From: Acidobacteriaceae bacterium | GTDB lineage: Bacteria; Acidobacteriota; Terriglobia; Terriglobales; Acidobacteriaceae | NCBI GenBank assembly: GCA_003134995.1 | Contig: PLDC01000017.1 | Coordinates: 280,077 to 344,076 of the forward strand | Reading direction: 5' to 3' | Length of the DNA stretch: 64,000 nucleotides | In this document: one piece after another, positions 61,647 through 64,000 of the stretch | How the letters are laid out: the number at the start of each line of letters is the position of its first letter | Numbering within the stretch: position 1 is the first letter of the stretch | Notes under the pieces: model-generated | Told to the model about the DNA's origin: nothing | What the model saw: only the letters and a program-made list of their open reading frames with translations | The model's database searches: none | Program-made: the position numbers and the translations under genes

Positions 61647-63584
61647 ATGATCAGTCGTACGTTGCTTCGGGCGTCTTTTGTATTACTTCTTTCCTCGACC
61701 CTGTCTGCGCAGCAGATGAGCTTGGGCTCCGGCTCTTCCATGGGAGTCTTTTCGAATCCCCTTCAGCAATCGCTGCAAGGGATCGGACTGAATCAGAGCC
61801 TTTGGCTGATCAACGGTCAAGGCCGAAGCCCTCTCGATACCGCCGACGGCTCTCTCTCCAAGCTCGACCTGAAAGCTCCGGGTAAGGCGCGCCACGAATA
61901 CGAAAAGGGTTATCAGCTGCTGATGCGCAAAGATCTTCAGGGAGCCATCGAGCACCTGACGACCGCAACTACCATCTATTCCAGTTTCGTCGCGGCGCAC
62001 AATTCGCTAGGCTCCGCCTATCTCGGTCTCGGCCAGAATGATCAAGCCCGCGCCGAGTTCGCCCAGGCCGTCGCGCTCGACGACCACTTGCCCACATCCT
62101 ATTTCAATCTCGGTTGCGCCGAACTCGCCCTCAAAAACTATCCCGCGGCGCAGGAAGCCATTCAGAAAGCATCCTCGATCGCTCCCCTCGATCTTCCTCT
62201 CCTCACCGCGCTAGCCTACGGACAATTCATGAACCACGACTACGATGGCGTGGTCGCGACCGCCCGCCAGGTACACGGGCGCAAACACGACGGCTCAGCC
62301 ATGGTTCATTTCTTTGCTGCCGGCGCTCTGGCGGCACAGGACCAACTCCCGCAGGCGCGACAGGAATTGCTGACCTTATTGCGCGAAGATCCCAAGTCGC
62401 CCGCGGCACAGCAAGCCGTCCAGATTATCGAGGATCTCAAACGGCAGCAAAATCAGCCTCCTGCGCCTGCCTCGCCCGATGCCGGCTTGAAAATTTCCAT
62501 CGTCGACGTTCCCGCCGAAGCTCCCACCGGCCCCGTGCAGTTGCCCGAGCGTATCCGAAAACTTTTGCAGGAAGCGAAAGAAAATGGTGAGATCGCCGAT
62601 GCAGAAGCCGCGGACGCGTGCCCCGCCTGCGCCGCCGATTCTTCCACAGAAGCCGACGTGCCCGCCAGCCCGGCCCCGCGTCGCAACTCTTCCGCTGCCA
62701 ACTACGCCGGTCTCACAACCCTTCACGCCTCCACCGAGGAGGTCGCCGTATTATTCGCCGCCACCGATCACGGAAAGTCCGTGACCAACCTAACCCCCAA
62801 AGACGTTGAACTGCTCGACAACAGCAAGCATCCCGCCGCCATCACCGGATTCCGCACCGAGTCTGAGTTGCCGCTACGCCTCGGCCTCGTCATCGACACC
62901 AGCGGCTCGATCAAAGACCGCTTCAAGTTCGAGCAGGAGGCCGCCACCAACTTCATGCAGAAAGTTGTCACCGGCCCCGACGACCTTGCTTTCGTGATCG
63001 GTTTCTCCAACTCAGTTCTTCTCGTGCAGGATTTCACCGGCGACCAGAAACTCATCTCCCATTCCGTCGGCCAACTCGTGCCCGCCGGCGGCACCGCCCT
63101 TTGGGATGCTGTCGCCTTCGCCGCCGATAAACTCGCCACCCGCCCCGAAGCCCAGCCCGTAGCCAGAGTGCTCGTCATCATCAGCGATGGCGAGGACAAC
63201 TCCAGCAGCGACACGCTCAAGCAGGCCATCAGCCGCGCCCAACGCGGAGAGATCGCCATCTACACCGTCAGCACGCGCGAACTCTTCGACAAACTCGACG
63301 ACAATTCCCAGGTCGGCGAACGCGCTCTGCAAACCATCGCCGAACTCACCGGCGGAGCCGCCTTCGCCCCAGGCTCCGTCCGCCGCCTCGACACCAGTCT
63401 CGCCGCCCTGCAGCAGGTCATTCGCAGCCGCTATCTCATCTCCTACAAACCCGCCCTCTTCAAACGCGACGGCCAGTATCGCGCCATCGACATCAAGGCC
63501 GAAAAAGCCGGCCACAAACTCCGCGTCTACGCCCGCAAAGGCTACTACGCCTCCACCAGCACCCCACTAGCAGACAAATTCTGA
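61647..63584 (+). CDS. Exported TPR and von Willebrand A domain protein
   Basis: A signal peptide (LLRASFVLLLSSTLSAQQ), four or five TPR-like repeats (about residues 85-280; YEKGYQLLMRKDLQGAIEHL, YFNLGCAELALKNYPAAQEA), then a von Willebrand A domain of the type common in Acidobacteriota (LRLGLVIDTSGSIKDR with a MIDAS DTSGS, then SDGEDNSSSDTLKQ). The end is ISYKPALFKRDGQYRAIDI. MIDAS metal residues are intact. ATG 61647 is chosen for the signal peptide; the frame is open from 61605. Possibly a surface adhesin or scaffold; unproven. Confidence 0.85.
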   Translation: MISRTLLRASFVLLLSSTLSAQQMSLGSGSSMGVFSNPLQQSLQGIGLNQSLWLINGQGRSPLDTADGSLSKLDLKAPGKARHEYEKGYQLLMRKDLQGAIEHLTTATTIYSSFVAAHNSLGSAYLGLGQNDQARAEFAQAVALDDHLPTSYFNLGCAELALKNYPAAQEAIQKASSIAPLDLPLLTALAYGQFMNHDYDGVVATARQVHGRKHDGSAMVHFFAAGALAAQDQLPQARQELLTLLREDPKSPAAQQAVQIIEDLKRQQNQPPAPASPDAGLKISIVDVPAEAPTGPVQLPERIRKLLQEAKENGEIADAEAADACPACAADSSTEADVPASPAPRRNSSAANYAGLTTLHASTEEVAVLFAATDHGKSVTNLTPKDVELLDNSKHPAAITGFRTESELPLRLGLVIDTSGSIKDRFKFEQEAATNFMQKVVTGPDDLAFVIGFSNSVLLVQDFTGDQKLISHSVGQLVPAGGTALWDAVAFAADKLATRPEAQPVARVLVIISDGEDNSSSDTLKQAISRAQRGEIAIYTVSTRELFDKLDDNSQVGERALQTIAELTGGAAFAPGSVRRLDTSLAALQQVIRSRYLISYKPALFKRDGQYRAIDIKAEKAGHKLRVYARKGYYASTSTPLADKF

Positions 63585-63611
63585 CCACCCGCTGTTAGCA
63601 TCGATAAATTT

Positions 63612-63664
63612 TGTCATTCCGACCGGAGCCGAAGCGCCAGCGACGGCGTAGTGGAGGAACCTGC
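63612..63664. repeat. TGTCATTCCGA...GGAACCTGC repeat
   Basis: TGTCATTCCGACCGGAGCCG ... GTGGAGGAACCTGC, the same family as 13239-13282 in opposite orientation. A further TGTCATCCCGAGCGAAGCGA stands at the right edge of the window (63981-64000). Confidence 0.6.
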
Positions 63665-63751
63665 TTCTCTCCCGCCAGCAAACTTCCCCGTGTGGGTCGC
63701 ACACTCCTGTCCGACTGCCTTTGACTTTGTTCTTGTTCTATCCAGCCCCAA

Positions 63752-63915
63752 AATCCTGTCAAGCTCCCGGAACACAGGTTTTTCGACTAACTCCCTGATT
63801 CAACGGGACAAATAAACTTGGCTAACCTGTCCCATCCACCCTATGCACTATGATATAATGTGTTTGAGAGTTAGAACATCGGCGCAGACCCCACAGTCTG
63901 CGTCATTCGTGTTTT
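63752..63915 (+). ncRNA. Putative small-RNA element, copy 3
   Basis: The most diverged copy. It keeps CTGTCAAG, GATTCAACGGGACAAATAAA, TTGGCTAAC, an extended -10 (TGATATAAT, 63854-63859) and the hairpin GCGCAGAC-CCCACA-GTCTGCG followed by T-rich TTCGTGTTTT. In the stem a G.U pair of copies 1 and 2 is an A-U pair, a change that keeps pairing. The dyad is only half present. No ORF follows within the window. Confidence 0.6.
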
Positions 63916-64000
63916 AAGCCTCTTTGTAGTCCAAAGCAAAGTAATCCAAAGCAAAAAGTTTGTCACCCGGCTGCAAGCATTGTCATCCCGAGCGAAGCGA

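Overview
The window is about 64 kb of high-GC bacterial chromosome, most likely from an Acidobacteriota (Terriglobia/Koribacter-like) genome. The evidence is indirect: a TPR plus von Willebrand A protein of the acidobacterial type, an FG-GAP protein, a sortilin-like beta-propeller protein, a TonB-domain protein, GSH-rich exported proteins, and housekeeping genes with GTG or TTG starts. No rRNA, tRNA or CRISPR array was seen.

Layout. 1-5.4 kb: a 5'-truncated membrane patatin, a small conserved protein, a CCA-adding/poly(A) polymerase-type nucleotidyltransferase with a basic Ala/Pro/Lys tail, and an exported Gly/His-rich protein. 5.5-13.2 kb: dnaE-accA, then korA-korB (2-oxoacid:ferredoxin oxidoreductase). 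13.3-18.8 kb: ileS, an orphan CuA-type oxidase subunit II and a dihaem cytochrome c in one minus-strand unit, then a TonB-domain protein. 18.9-26.4 kb, minus strand: an iron operon (FTR1-DUF2318 fusion, two FtsX-type permeases, an ABC ATPase fused to a complete DtxR-like metalloregulator) that runs without a gap into a HEPN gene, its partner and murI. A candidate metal operator and a GTGA-N6-TCAC site lie between the operon and a Crp/Fnr gene. 27-38.7 kb: exported and TPR proteins, a SprT-like protease, uvrA, a HicA-like/eRF1-like fusion and an exported metallo-beta-lactamase-fold hydrolase. 38.8-43.9 kb: an aa3-type cytochrome c oxidase operon with two different subunit III genes. 44-50.2 kb: a PP-loop ATPase, a large sortilin-like protein, a thioesterase and pdxS.

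50.2-60.8 kb is an accessory island separating pdxS from pdxT. It holds three REP-associated tyrosine transposases (RAYT) with their palindromic repeats, a broken copy of the pdxS 3' end, a cytosolic patatin, a frameshifted zinc-ribbon membrane protein, parDE and vapBC toxin-antitoxin pairs, a PD-(D/E)XK nuclease-like gene, and two copies of a roughly 165-nt intergenic element that looks like a small-RNA gene (extended -10 promoter followed by a GC hairpin and a T-run). A third copy lies at 63.75-63.92 kb, after pdxT and the TPR/VWA gene. Several families of dispersed palindromic repeats run through the intergenic spaces.

The most notable items are the ATPase-DtxR fusion with an internal ribosome-binding site exactly at the domain boundary, the three-copy promoter-hairpin element with a compensatory base change, and the RAYT island with its 84-bp inverted repeats, an in-frame REP insertion and the pdxS tail duplication.
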